NCBI GenBank assembly: GCA_964612675.1
Contig: CAZTDD010000011.1
Span: forward strand, 19,740 to 83,739
DNA from: CAZTDD01 sp964612675
GTDB lineage: Bacteria; Hinthialibacterota; Hinthialibacteria; Hinthialibacterales; JAKPRU01
DNA: 64,000 bases
Direction of reading: 5' to 3'
Both the position numbers and the translations under genes were made by a program. Each line of letters opens with the position of its first letter. The stretch's first letter is position 1. Positions 16,584 through 25,428 of this stretch are shown piece by piece. Under the pieces are notes generated by a model. It was not told the DNA's origin. It saw only the letters and a list, made by a program, of their open reading frames with translations, and made no database searches.

Positions 16584-18464
16584 ATGATTCACAAGATGTC
16601 CGGACCGATCCTGTTTCTCGTTTTCCTTCTGTCTACAATGCCTATTTCTTTCGCTGACGTATCGAACGCCAATGCAGAGCGCTTCGACGTCGTTATCGTC
16701 GGCGGAACACCGGGCGGAATCATGGCCGCAATCGCCGTAGCTCGCGGCGGGCATACCGCCGTCATTCTCGAACGTACACATCACATCGGCGGACTTCCCG
16801 CTAACGGTTTGGGAGCCACGGATATTTCCACGCGGGGAGCGACGGGCGGACTGTTCACGGAATTCGTCGGTCGCATTCGCCACTACTATGTCGATACCTA
16901 CGGTCCCGATTCGCAACAGGTGAAAGACTGCAGCGATGGGTACCATTTCGAACCGCATGTTGCCGAGATGATTTTCGAGCAGATGCTTGCGGAACATGAC
17001 AAACAAATCACCGTGCGGAAATCGCGTCAATTCGATGCCTTGCCGAAGAATGTGTTCTTCGAGCGAGGGACCATCGCAAAGATTGTTGTTACGAACCGTG
17101 AAAACGAAAAACGGGAATCGTACCGGGCCGATGTGTTCATGGACGCCACGTACGAGGGCGACCTGGCGGCCGCCGCGGGCGCGGATTACTTGCTTGGGCG
17201 TGAATCGGAAAGCGATTTCGATGAGCCGATGGCGGGTCGGTTGTATAAAAAATGGCGCGGGCCGGTCGGTCCCGGCTCGACCGGTCTCGGCGATAACGCC
17301 GTGCAAGCCTACAATTTCCGGCTGTGCCTCACAAAGCGGAAAGACAACATGGTGCCGATTTGGCAGCCGGATGGTTACGATCGCGAGGAATATGTCTCAC
17401 TGATTCGAGACATAAAGGAAGACCGTACAACCGCGAAACACTGGCGGGAGATGGCATTCGACGGAATCGGCAGACTGACGAACATGGTCTCTCTACCGAA
17501 CGGCAAGACCGACGCGAATAATCAACATCTCGCGTTCATCTCCACCGATCTGCCGGAAGAGAACTGGCCTTGGCCGACGTCCGGATGGGACTGGCGCGAC
17601 CGATTCGCCGAGCGCCTTCGCGACTATACACTGGGCCTGATCTGGTTCGCCCAACACGATCGCGAACTTCCAAGAGACTTCCGCGAACGTTGCCTGGAGT
17701 GGGGATTCGCAAAGGATGAATATGTAGATAATGAGAATTTCCCGCGTCAGGTGTATGTTCGTGAAGGAAGGAGAGTGGTCGGAGAGTATCTTTTCACGGC
17801 GCATGATGCGATTCCGATTGAAGAAAACTCGCGGCCGCCGATCCATTCGAACAGCATCACCGCCAGCCACTATGCGCTCGATTCGCATGCGGTCCGCAAA
17901 CGGGAACCGGGTCGTTATCATTTGGATGGGTTTTTCAGCTACCCGACGAAACCCTATACGGTTCCGTACGGCGTCATCGTTCCTACAAAGGTAGAAGGGC
18001 TGTTGACCCCGGTGCCGGTATCGGGAACACACATCGGCTTCAGCACATTGCGGATGGAGCCCTGTTGGATGGCGATGGGACAGGCGGCGGGGACTGCTGC
18101 ATGTATCGCTATCGACCACAAGATACCACCGAAAAAGATCGATATTACTGAGTTACAAGACCGGCTTCTCGCACAAAATGCCGTGCTGATCTATTTTGAA
18201 GATACCGAACCGACGGATAAACATTATCGCGCCCTGCAGTATTTCGCCCTTCGCGGTTTTTATCCGATTTCCGCCTGGGAAGCGAAATTGAATGAAATTG
18301 TCCCCGAGAGCGTAGCTTTAAAATGGATCGATTGGGCTCAGGTCCGCCGTCCGAGTGACTATAAACCGGGAGAAACGACACGCGGCGAGCTGCTCGACAT
18401 GTTGTACAAGAAGGTCAGCGCGTTGCCGCCCGAAGAACGCTCCACCGTGCGGGCTCATCCTTGA
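16584..18464 (+). CDS. Exported FAD-dependent oxidoreductase (FAD_oxidored family)
   Basis: This 626-residue protein has a signal peptide (SGPILFLVFLLSTMPISFA). It then has the FAD-binding Rossmann motif VVIVGGTPGGIMAAIAVARG, and downstream HHIGGLPANGLGATDI, as in PF12831 proteins often annotated as xanthan-lyase associated oxidoreductases. Near the C-terminus CWMAMGQAAGTAA completes the FAD-contacting fold. The substrate is unknown; homologues occur with sugar-degradation genes. GGAGAGG precedes the ATG. Its stop lies about ten bases before the protease gene, so the two are probably one operon. Confidence 0.88.
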   Translation: MIHKMSGPILFLVFLLSTMPISFADVSNANAERFDVVIVGGTPGGIMAAIAVARGGHTAVILERTHHIGGLPANGLGATDISTRGATGGLFTEFVGRIRHYYVDTYGPDSQQVKDCSDGYHFEPHVAEMIFEQMLAEHDKQITVRKSRQFDALPKNVFFERGTIAKIVVTNRENEKRESYRADVFMDATYEGDLAAAAGADYLLGRESESDFDEPMAGRLYKKWRGPVGPGSTGLGDNAVQAYNFRLCLTKRKDNMVPIWQPDGYDREEYVSLIRDIKEDRTTAKHWREMAFDGIGRLTNMVSLPNGKTDANNQHLAFISTDLPEENWPWPTSGWDWRDRFAERLRDYTLGLIWFAQHDRELPRDFRERCLEWGFAKDEYVDNENFPRQVYVREGRRVVGEYLFTAHDAIPIEENSRPPIHSNSITASHYALDSHAVRKREPGRYHLDGFFSYPTKPYTVPYGVIVPTKVEGLLTPVPVSGTHIGFSTLRMEPCWMAMGQAAGTAACIAIDHKIPPKKIDITELQDRLLAQNAVLIYFEDTEPTDKHYRALQYFALRGFYPISAWEAKLNEIVPESVALKWIDWAQVRRPSDYKPGETTRGELLDMLYKKVSALPPEERSTVRAHP

Positions 18465-18475
18465 ATGTGGGAACA

Positions 18476-20548
18476 ATGAAAAAATCCAAGAAAACCGAAT
18501 ATCTTCTCGCCGTGCTACTCGGCGTCCCTCTGGGACTCTTGATCTCCACACTGATCCAATTGTACCAGGGAGAAGGTTTTATCCTGGACATGCTGCTGGA
18601 GCATTCCGGCCACAAAGATGTCTCCACAGAGCTTCACTCCGCCGTTCTCGACAGCGATCTCGAAAAAACAAAAGAATTACTGAATAGAGGATTCGATCCA
18701 GGCGCGAAGGATGAAAAGGGGTTGACCCCGCTGCATATTGCGGCAATGATCGGGGATATTTCTGTCGCTGAGCTCCTTGTTGAGAACACCTCGGATTTGG
18801 ATATTCGGGAGCGTCGGCATGGTATGACCCCGTACTATCTCGCGAAAGTGACCGGGCATGATGAAATTGCGGAATTGCTCGAACAATGTGGGGCGGATAT
18901 TTCCATTCCCGATGATTATACCCAAACACCGGAGGAAGCAGCGGCGGTTTTCCGAGAAAAAGAAACCCATGAACTGGTATCGGCCGCCTCCGGGAACACG
19001 CCGTTCGATCACAGAGCCATTGTTCTTCTCGCGTACGTCGGTAGGAACGAGCTCGGCCTGGCATACAAGAGAGGGGTTCGCGATGCCTTTGTAGTTGAGG
19101 ACGGCAATTTGGTTATAACGGCCGCTCACTGTGTGACTGATTTCATTCAAGAATATGAAAATGGATCGCTGGTTCGACCGCTCGCGATCAGTTCGTTTTA
19201 CGGCAACTTGTACGAAACCGAGATTGTGGCAATTGATAAGGATGCGGACCTTGCGGCCCTGCGTCCGGAGTGGACACATCATGTGTCGTTCGACTTGGGT
19301 ACCGAAGAGGAACTGCTCAATTCGGAGGATCTACTCATCGCAGGGTATCCTCCTCCTCAAACGGAAGAGGACACGCTTGTCTTTCAACGGGAACCGTACT
19401 ACGAGAGATTACGATTCCTAAAACCCTTGTCTCTTCATTCGGAAGACGATGCGGAGGCCCTGTTGATGGTCGGCGCGAAATATGTCGGTAAGGGCTGGAG
19501 CGGTTCGCCGGTTATCATACCAGAGTCCGGTCATGTTGTAGGAGCCCACTGTAAGCACCGTCTTTGGAAATTCAAGGATCAGCTTATTCTGCATAATGCA
19601 ATGGGCGGCGGGATTCACTCCTTAGAGTCGTTGGTCGAAAAGGCGAACATCACGCGGGCCGTAGATGTCGCAACGATCAAACAGAATCCTCCGGAGGATG
19701 CAGAAGAAGCGTTTTTCCTGATTCTTGACATATTCGAGGCTCACAATAACAGAAAGCTAGTCCCGGCTGTCGAAAAGGCACAGGAACTCGTTCGTTTACG
19801 TCCCGATTCAGCTCAAGCCCACAGTTTATTAGCCTGGAGTGCCGATGCAGCCGAAGCAGAGAAACAAGAAAAAGAGAGAATGCAGGAAATTGCGAAGAGC
19901 AGTTACAAAAACTCTCTGGAAATCGAACCGGATAATGCGTATACCCGTACATTTTATGCTGCGTTTTTGGCTGGAATTCAACAGAAAGACGAGGGGATTG
20001 TCGAATTAGAGAATGCTGCCAAGATCGATCCGAGTATCCGCTACACTCGCCTGCTGCAAATGGATCTCTTGATCGAAGGGAATCCTGCGCAGGCCGTCGA
20101 ATTGGGCAGGCGGCTTACGGAAACAACGCCCGGCTTCGCCAAGTACTGGTTCAAATTGGCGCAAGCGTTACAGAAAATCGGCGAATATGACGAAGCGGTG
20201 GAAACAGTGCGGACCGGCATCGAAAAACATCCGAAACGAATGCATCGAGGACCCCTGGCGGAGGCTCTGGCGAAAGCGGGACGGATCGAGGAAGCCGAAG
20301 AACGTTACAACGAGATTCTAGAGGGTCATGACTGTTCCTGGTGCTGGCTTGCCTACGCCAAGTTCCTGATAGAATATCGCCCGGAACGTACTGACGATGC
20401 GGCCGAGGCACTGGACAAGGCGGAGGAATTTAATAAGAAGAAGCAGCTGGTTGATCCAGCCGATATTGAAAAATGGCGACAAAAGCTCGATAAAGCAAAA
20501 GCGATACCTGACGATTCGGATCCTGCTAAGCCGGAAAAACTGAATTGA
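18476..20548 (+). CDS. Membrane-anchored ankyrin - trypsin-like protease - TPR protein
   Basis: Numbering is from ATG 18476 (690 residues). A TTG at 18461 overlaps the previous stop. A single N-terminal membrane segment (LLAVLLGVPLGLLISTLIQ) is followed by ankyrin repeats, about 45-150 (KGLTPLHIAAMIGDISVAEL, GMTPYYLAKVTGHDEIAELL). A chymotrypsin-fold protease domain spans about 165-385. Its catalytic residues are visible: His218 in TAAHC, Asp258 in KDADLAAL and Ser344 in GWSGSP. From about 400 there are TPR-like helices (AKYWFKLAQALQKIGEYDEA). It is likely an envelope protease whose partners bind through the repeats. The domain order is unusual. Confidence 0.85.
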   Translation: MKKSKKTEYLLAVLLGVPLGLLISTLIQLYQGEGFILDMLLEHSGHKDVSTELHSAVLDSDLEKTKELLNRGFDPGAKDEKGLTPLHIAAMIGDISVAELLVENTSDLDIRERRHGMTPYYLAKVTGHDEIAELLEQCGADISIPDDYTQTPEEAAAVFREKETHELVSAASGNTPFDHRAIVLLAYVGRNELGLAYKRGVRDAFVVEDGNLVITAAHCVTDFIQEYENGSLVRPLAISSFYGNLYETEIVAIDKDADLAALRPEWTHHVSFDLGTEEELLNSEDLLIAGYPPPQTEEDTLVFQREPYYERLRFLKPLSLHSEDDAEALLMVGAKYVGKGWSGSPVIIPESGHVVGAHCKHRLWKFKDQLILHNAMGGGIHSLESLVEKANITRAVDVATIKQNPPEDAEEAFFLILDIFEAHNNRKLVPAVEKAQELVRLRPDSAQAHSLLAWSADAAEAEKQEKERMQEIAKSSYKNSLEIEPDNAYTRTFYAAFLAGIQQKDEGIVELENAAKIDPSIRYTRLLQMDLLIEGNPAQAVELGRRLTETTPGFAKYWFKLAQALQKIGEYDEAVETVRTGIEKHPKRMHRGPLAEALAKAGRIEEAEERYNEILEGHDCSWCWLAYAKFLIEYRPERTDDAAEALDKAEEFNKKKQLVDPADIEKWRQKLDKAKAIPDDSDPAKPEKLN

Positions 20549-20561
20549 GCAGGCTGTTTAC

Positions 20562-21965
20562 CTATCGCCTTTTCTGCATATTCAAAAACAACACCGCATC
20601 CGTCTCTCCGAAGGGTGACTTCAATGTTCTCTTTGCGCCGCCGTCGATTCTCTTTCCCATCTGCGTCTTGTTCGAGGTCGGGTCGAACCACTCCACGGAA
20701 TATTGATTCGTTTTTTCCGACAAATCGACGGCTACTTTTCCGCCTTCCGGTAAATAGACCAAATATTCTTGTCCTGGATTCGCAAGACAGTAATCGCTTG
20801 AAGCGAGATCGGTTCTCGGATTTGTTTTTTCGAGATCCATTCTGTTTGCGTAGTTCAATGTATATCCCATGCTTCGTCGGATCGGGTCCCATTTCGGATC
20901 GAATCGATTTCCAAGAACGATCCCATCATAGGGATCCATGAAAATAGGATTCAGTCCTCGCGTAAAGCTCTTCCACACCCACGCCTGATTTCCTCCAATT
21001 CCCCACAGGTGGTCTGTGTCTGAGAGAACGACCTTCTTTCCATCATTGACAGGCGGGTTATCTCGATATCCGCCTTCGTGGTTCGGTGAAATCCATTCGG
21101 CAGGACTATCGAAGAGGGTTTGATTGCTGCCGCCCTTGTATTGAAAAGTCATACCGACCGGATGCTGCTTCGGCTTCTTTGCTTCAACATCGTGGATAAA
21201 CTCAATCATGTGGTATTGCCATTCCGTCGATGGCGGGTGGTTCTCATTCGAAATCTCGTAGAGAACATTATCGAAGTGATTGACCGTGTCGACAACCTTC
21301 TTCACATACAACTCCTGCACAGCGGTTATTTCAGGCAAACCCAACGTATGAATTTCGAGACCTTTTCCATCCCGATTGGCGTCGCCGTCGATCCCGTTGA
21401 CGTTGTTTTCTTTGTGAAACGGATGATTCTTCCACGCATTCGGCGCGAACTGCATCCCCCAGCCCTCGAAAAGCATCACCGAAACATAAATCCCTCTGTC
21501 TCCCGCTGCCTTTACGCGGTGAAGAATGCGGTCAAAATAGTCGGGGTTGTATTTTGTCAGATCGAATTTCGGTTTACCGTCCAACGCACTTCCCGGTCCC
21601 GTGCGCTGCCAGGGATGAGGTTCCACGTAATGAATGGGATTCTCATTCTTTTGTCTGTTCTTCTCGGTGTTCCATTCCGTCAATTCCCACGTCCACATAC
21701 GGATGAAGTTATGGTTCAAGTCTTTCATCCAGTCCAAATAGGCTGTGAAGTCGAATTGTGGAGGCGGATCGGTGGGCCCCATGTCGACCAGGTTATACCA
21801 GGTATGCGAACCGGTGAGATAAACAATTCGGCCGTCTTGATCGGAAAAATAACGCGGGTTCGTTTCTGAGACTCGCAAGGGTCCTGTTGCCGGTTGTGAA
21901 GCGACCTCTACGGACATCGATAGAGAAAAGAAAAGTACGAATAACGAGATTCGTCGGTAATTCAT
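20562..21965 (-). CDS. Secreted DUF4038 glycosidase-like protein with C-terminal beta domain
   Basis: A 467-residue exported protein (signal near VEVASQP). The N-terminal region RYFSDQDGRIVYLTGSHTWY and WMKDLNHNFIRMWTWELTEW match the DUF4038 TIM-barrel family of putative glycoside hydrolases. YEISNENHPPSTEW offers a candidate acid/base Glu. The last 90 residues (YLVYLPEGGKVAVDLS and EWFDPTSNKT) match the small domain that closes such proteins, annotated as collagen-binding-like. AAAGGAG precedes the ATG. It converges on the protease gene, 13 bases away. Substrate unknown. Confidence 0.82.
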   Translation of the reverse strand: MNYRRISLFVLFFSLSMSVEVASQPATGPLRVSETNPRYFSDQDGRIVYLTGSHTWYNLVDMGPTDPPPQFDFTAYLDWMKDLNHNFIRMWTWELTEWNTEKNRQKNENPIHYVEPHPWQRTGPGSALDGKPKFDLTKYNPDYFDRILHRVKAAGDRGIYVSVMLFEGWGMQFAPNAWKNHPFHKENNVNGIDGDANRDGKGLEIHTLGLPEITAVQELYVKKVVDTVNHFDNVLYEISNENHPPSTEWQYHMIEFIHDVEAKKPKQHPVGMTFQYKGGSNQTLFDSPAEWISPNHEGGYRDNPPVNDGKKVVLSDTDHLWGIGGNQAWVWKSFTRGLNPIFMDPYDGIVLGNRFDPKWDPIRRSMGYTLNYANRMDLEKTNPRTDLASSDYCLANPGQEYLVYLPEGGKVAVDLSEKTNQYSVEWFDPTSNKTQMGKRIDGGAKRTLKSPFGETDAVLFLNMQKRR

Positions 21966-21996
21966 CGGTTGTCTCCTTTCGTTGGGCGGGTCAGCG

Positions 21997-22080
21997 GTAT
22001 TGGTGGGTTACGCGTCGCCCACGAGAGTTTGAGCGTTGAGATGTCTTTGGTCTGCCAGGCTCCGCTAACCCACCCTACCC
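21997..22080. repeat. GTGGGTTACGC-family repeat (copy 3)
   Basis: GGTGGGTTACGCGTCGCC at the left and GGCTCCGCTAACCCACCCTA at the right are nearly inverted ends of one block of about 80 bp, the clearest copy in the window. Confidence 0.6.
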
Positions 22081-22102
22081 TTCTTTTTGTGGGTCTTCAT
22101 TC

Positions 22103-22176
22103 TGCGGCTCGGCGGGAGCCTCGCCCTCCCGGAGCCTCGCCTCCCTGAGCCTCGCCTCCCGGAGCCTCGCCCTCCG
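22103..22176. repeat. GGAGCCTCGCC tandem repeats (family D)
   Basis: Four imperfect units of about 15-17 bases built on GGGAGCCTCGCCCTCCC follow GCGGCTCGGC. The same block ends the element at 39254 and resembles the core of the MITEs. The rest of the 21965-22414 gap shows nothing further. Confidence 0.65.
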
Positions 22177-22413
22177 AGGAGTCTCGCTGCCACGGCAGCA
22201 TTATCGTCGGAGGCACTGGTAGCTCGCACACGGAGGTAAGAGCCGCACTCCACTTTGACTTCACCTTCTATCCAGTTCCGTCTACCCGCTATCATAGAAG
22301 ATAATTTCCTGTTTCGCGAGCGATATTGGTGGGTTATCCACATGATCGACCTCCGATGTAAGGAACAGCTTTTGAGGAGCGTAAACCGCCAAACTTGTCA
22401 GAGAGGATAGAAA

Positions 22414-23757
22414 ATGAGACTGTCTAGACGTTCCTTCCTGAGAACCGGCACGGCCGGACTGGTACTGCTTGCCCAAGGATCAAACCCCTCCGCGAAAGAA
22501 CCGCGACCAAACATCATCTTCGCAATGACCGACGACCAAGGCTGGGGGGACAGCGGCTATAACGGGCATCCAATACTCCAAACACCGACGTTGGACGAGA
22601 TGTCACGGAGCGGGATTCGGTTTGATCGTTTCTATTCCGGGTCGCCGGTTTGTTCTCCGACTCGCGGCAGCTGTCTTACCGGACGGCACCCCGAACGCTA
22701 TGGCATCGTTCATGCAAACTACGGGGATTATGACGCTCCATCCATGTATCCGCTGCCGGAACAGGAAATCACGCTTGCAGAGGCATTAAAAACCAAGGGA
22801 TATACAACAGGCCATTTCGGCAAATGGCATCTCGGAGATTTTCATGGGGAGATGAAATCGTCACCTTCCGATAATGGATTCGATGTTTCGTTCTCGACCG
22901 TTCGCAAGGTCCCGACTCTCGATCCATTCGGGTACTACCTGAACGGAATTCTCTATAGGGGCAATTTGAAGGGTGATGATTCACGCATCATCATGGACCG
23001 TGCAATTTCCTTTATTCGGAATGCCGTTCGAGCAGAAAAACCGTTTTTCGTAGTGGTCTGGTTCCACACACCTCATGTTCCGTTCATCGCTTCCCCTGCT
23101 TACCGTTCTCTTTATACCGGACACTCGGAGGAAGAACAGAATTTCTGGGGCGCTCTCACCGCCATGGACCGGGAGATGGGACGTCTCCGGAGCGAATTGC
23201 ATATACAACACGTCGCGGAGAATACGATGCTCTGGTTCTGCAGCGACAACGGCGCGCGCCGGGGCAACCCTCGCTTTCCGGGATCGGTGGGTGGCCTGCG
23301 CGGCGGCAAGGGAAACCTATACGAAGGCGGAATCCGCGTACCCGGGATTCTGGAATGGCCCGGGAGAATAGAGCAACGTGTGGTCGAGACGCCCTGCTCT
23401 ACCCTCGACTATTATCCCACCATCCTGGAGATTCTTGGAATCAAGATCGAATCCCAGCCTCGTCCAATCGACGGAATCAGTCTCGTACCGCTTCTGAAAA
23501 GTCAAATGAAGGAACGCCCGAAACCGATCGGCTTCCAGTTCGGCAAACGTGCCGCCCTGGTCGGCAATCGATACAAGATCCTTGTCGATCTGGAAAATGA
23601 ATCCACTGAGAGTGTGGAACTCTACGATTTGCTCGATGATCCCACCGAGAGCAATAACCTGGCCGACGGGAATCCCAAGCTGGCGCAGGATATGAAGTCC
23701 GTTCTGGACTCTTGGAGAGAATCCTGCCGGGAGAGTCTGGCCGGGGAGGATTATTGA
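22414..23757 (+). CDS. Tat-exported sulfatase (S1 family)
   Basis: A 447-residue protein with twin-arginine signal RLSRRSFLRTGTAGLVLLAQ. The sulfatase metal site NIIFAMTDDQGWGD and the formylglycine motif CSPTRGSCLTGR (Cys type) are present, followed by TTGHFGKWHLGD and FCSDNGARRG. It cleaves sulfate esters, probably from polysaccharides, after Cys-to-formylglycine maturation; no maturase is in the window. The upstream AGAGAGG fixes the ATG. It probably acts together with the fucosidase and other glycosidases of the window. Confidence 0.93.
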   Translation: MRLSRRSFLRTGTAGLVLLAQGSNPSAKEPRPNIIFAMTDDQGWGDSGYNGHPILQTPTLDEMSRSGIRFDRFYSGSPVCSPTRGSCLTGRHPERYGIVHANYGDYDAPSMYPLPEQEITLAEALKTKGYTTGHFGKWHLGDFHGEMKSSPSDNGFDVSFSTVRKVPTLDPFGYYLNGILYRGNLKGDDSRIIMDRAISFIRNAVRAEKPFFVVVWFHTPHVPFIASPAYRSLYTGHSEEEQNFWGALTAMDREMGRLRSELHIQHVAENTMLWFCSDNGARRGNPRFPGSVGGLRGGKGNLYEGGIRVPGILEWPGRIEQRVVETPCSTLDYYPTILEILGIKIESQPRPIDGISLVPLLKSQMKERPKPIGFQFGKRAALVGNRYKILVDLENESTESVELYDLLDDPTESNNLADGNPKLAQDMKSVLDSWRESCRESLAGEDY

Positions 23758-23998
23758 TTTCTACCGGCTCCGGCAGGATTTTCCAGGCCCTCCCTTTTGT
23801 CCATTTCCCTTCCACGTAACGCAAGTGCCCCTATTTGAATAGCTTACGAATCGTGACACATTGCAATAGAAAGTGGTCTTTTCTTTGCTTATCCGCAGAT
23901 CAACTGGCTATTACGAGTTGCGTTTTTGAGGGCTGTTTTGTTCCCAGTGTACTTTTGTCCTTCTGCCAAGCGGTGGAGGGTCTGATGAGGATTAGGCT

Positions 23999-25066
23999 AT
24001 GAGGCTGAGGTGTCTTCTCTTTGATACAAATCCGTCTACAAAAGAACTCTTCAGTTCAGTGCTTCGCGAGATTCCCGGTGTCGACGTCGATTGTGTGTCG
24101 AGCTACCAGGAGGCGGCGGACGTGCTTCAGTCCCGTCCCAGCAATCTCTTGCTGTTCCGGTTTTCCGATGGTGTCTCTCCGGGGGATCGTGTGCTGAAGA
24201 TCATTCGCCCGGGAAAGAAGAACATCATCACCATCGGAATCGTTGCGAATCCACGTCCAGAACGAATCAGAGAGCTCGTGACCAAATACAAGGTCGTAGA
24301 TATTTTGACGGACAGTGCAGATCGTGACCGTGTGCGCAGCGCCATCCAGAAGGCCGTCGAGCAAGTCCGACCGAATTCCGACCGGTCGTCTCGTTACAGA
24401 GGTTTCTTCGGTTTTGTGGGGATTGTGCCCTCGCTTCGCGAACGAAAAGTGCTCGCCGAGTGCGGTCTGGGATTTATCCAGAACCAGTCGCTACGGCTTG
24501 CGATCGATTATTGGCGCGGAAACCCGAACACCCAAATGGTAGCGGTTGCGTTTCAGAAAAAAGAGACCTTCACGTCACGTCTCGAAGAGCTCTCCGATAC
24601 GTGGGAAGAGGCAGGCGTTCTCCCATGGCATATCGGGATGTTCGAGGCGCAGGAGCATTATCTGGAATACTGGCAGGAGCCGATTCGCGACGGTTTGATG
24701 CCCGCAGTTCTGCCGGTCATGCTCAAACAGAAGAACGGAATCGAAACATTGACTCTTGTCGATCCGGAATTACAAAGGCAAATCCTGGTGAAAGTCGGGC
24801 ACGAAACGCGGTTGGGAAATATCGAAGAACGATTACGTTTCCTCAAGATCCAGCTGCGTGCCGATCACTCCGATTTTCGAACTCGATATTTTGAAGAGTT
24901 CATTCCGGCACTTGAGAAACAGATGGAGTTGGTAGACTCGGCCTATCCTCACCTCACACGTCCCCCGACGGAGACCGGCTGGGAGGATTTCACGCCGGAC
25001 GTCGCTACACCGTATCGAGAAGAGTACAGCGAGATGGCCTACCTGCACAATCGCTGGACCGCATGA
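23999..25066 (+). CDS. Pseudo-receiver protein with unknown C-terminal domain
   Basis: This 355-residue cytoplasmic protein begins like a response-regulator receiver: RCLLFDTNPSTKELFSSVLR, then QEAADVLQSRPSNLLLFRFS. Asp9 of the acidic pocket is kept, but the phosphoacceptor Asp expected after the third strand is missing (LLLFRF), so it should not be phosphorylated normally. Residues 130-355 (RGFFGFVGIVPSLRERKVLA onward) match nothing I recognise and are partly helical. It lies upstream of, and in the same direction as, the ammonium transporter, but a terminator separates them. No histidine kinase is adjacent. Confidence 0.6.
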   Translation: MRLRCLLFDTNPSTKELFSSVLREIPGVDVDCVSSYQEAADVLQSRPSNLLLFRFSDGVSPGDRVLKIIRPGKKNIITIGIVANPRPERIRELVTKYKVVDILTDSADRDRVRSAIQKAVEQVRPNSDRSSRYRGFFGFVGIVPSLRERKVLAECGLGFIQNQSLRLAIDYWRGNPNTQMVAVAFQKKETFTSRLEELSDTWEEAGVLPWHIGMFEAQEHYLEYWQEPIRDGLMPAVLPVMLKQKNGIETLTLVDPELQRQILVKVGHETRLGNIEERLRFLKIQLRADHSDFRTRYFEEFIPALEKQMELVDSAYPHLTRPPTETGWEDFTPDVATPYREEYSEMAYLHNRWTA

Positions 25067-25091
25067 GAATCACTTGTCAGACATTCCCGCG

Positions 25092-25128
25092 AGCTGAGGC
25101 ACCGGCACAACTGCCGGCAGCCTCAGCT
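25092..25128 (+). terminator. Strong hairpin after the pseudo-receiver gene
   Basis: AGCTGAGGC (25092-25100) pairs with GCCTCAGCT (25120-25128). Inside it CCGGCA (25102-25107) pairs with TGCCGG (25112-25117). A T-rich stretch (CCTTTTTCTG) begins 15 bases later, so termination is likely but not canonical. Confidence 0.55.
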
Positions 25129-25299
25129 GGATTATTCTCACCACCTTTTTCTGTTCAAATATCAGCAATATGTCTGCAATAGGACAGGTCGCACGTTTTT
25201 CTCATCACCCGTTTTTTAGCAGATTTTTTCCTCTTGTGTTTTGCTATCTATCTCATTTTTCAACTGATACGAAATCTTCGTCATCACAAAATTTGTGTT

Positions 25300-25314
25300 T
25301 GGCATAGCGGTTGC
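25300..25314 (+). promoter_or_regulatory. Sigma-54 (RpoN) promoter for amt
   Basis: TGGCAT (25300-25305), five bases, then TTGC (25311-25314) matches the -24/-12 consensus TGGCAC-N5-TTGC with one change and exact spacing. It lies about 115 bases before the amt ATG, which fits nitrogen-limitation control by an NtrC-like activator. Confidence 0.75.
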
Positions 25315-25428
25315 CTAGTAGAGAGAAGCAATAGGTATTTCGTGTCGCCACCTGTTCCCGATAAGCACGGAAATTCGGCCGTACAAAGCAGATCAATAAT
25401 CCGCCTGAATGAAAGGGGTATAGCTACA

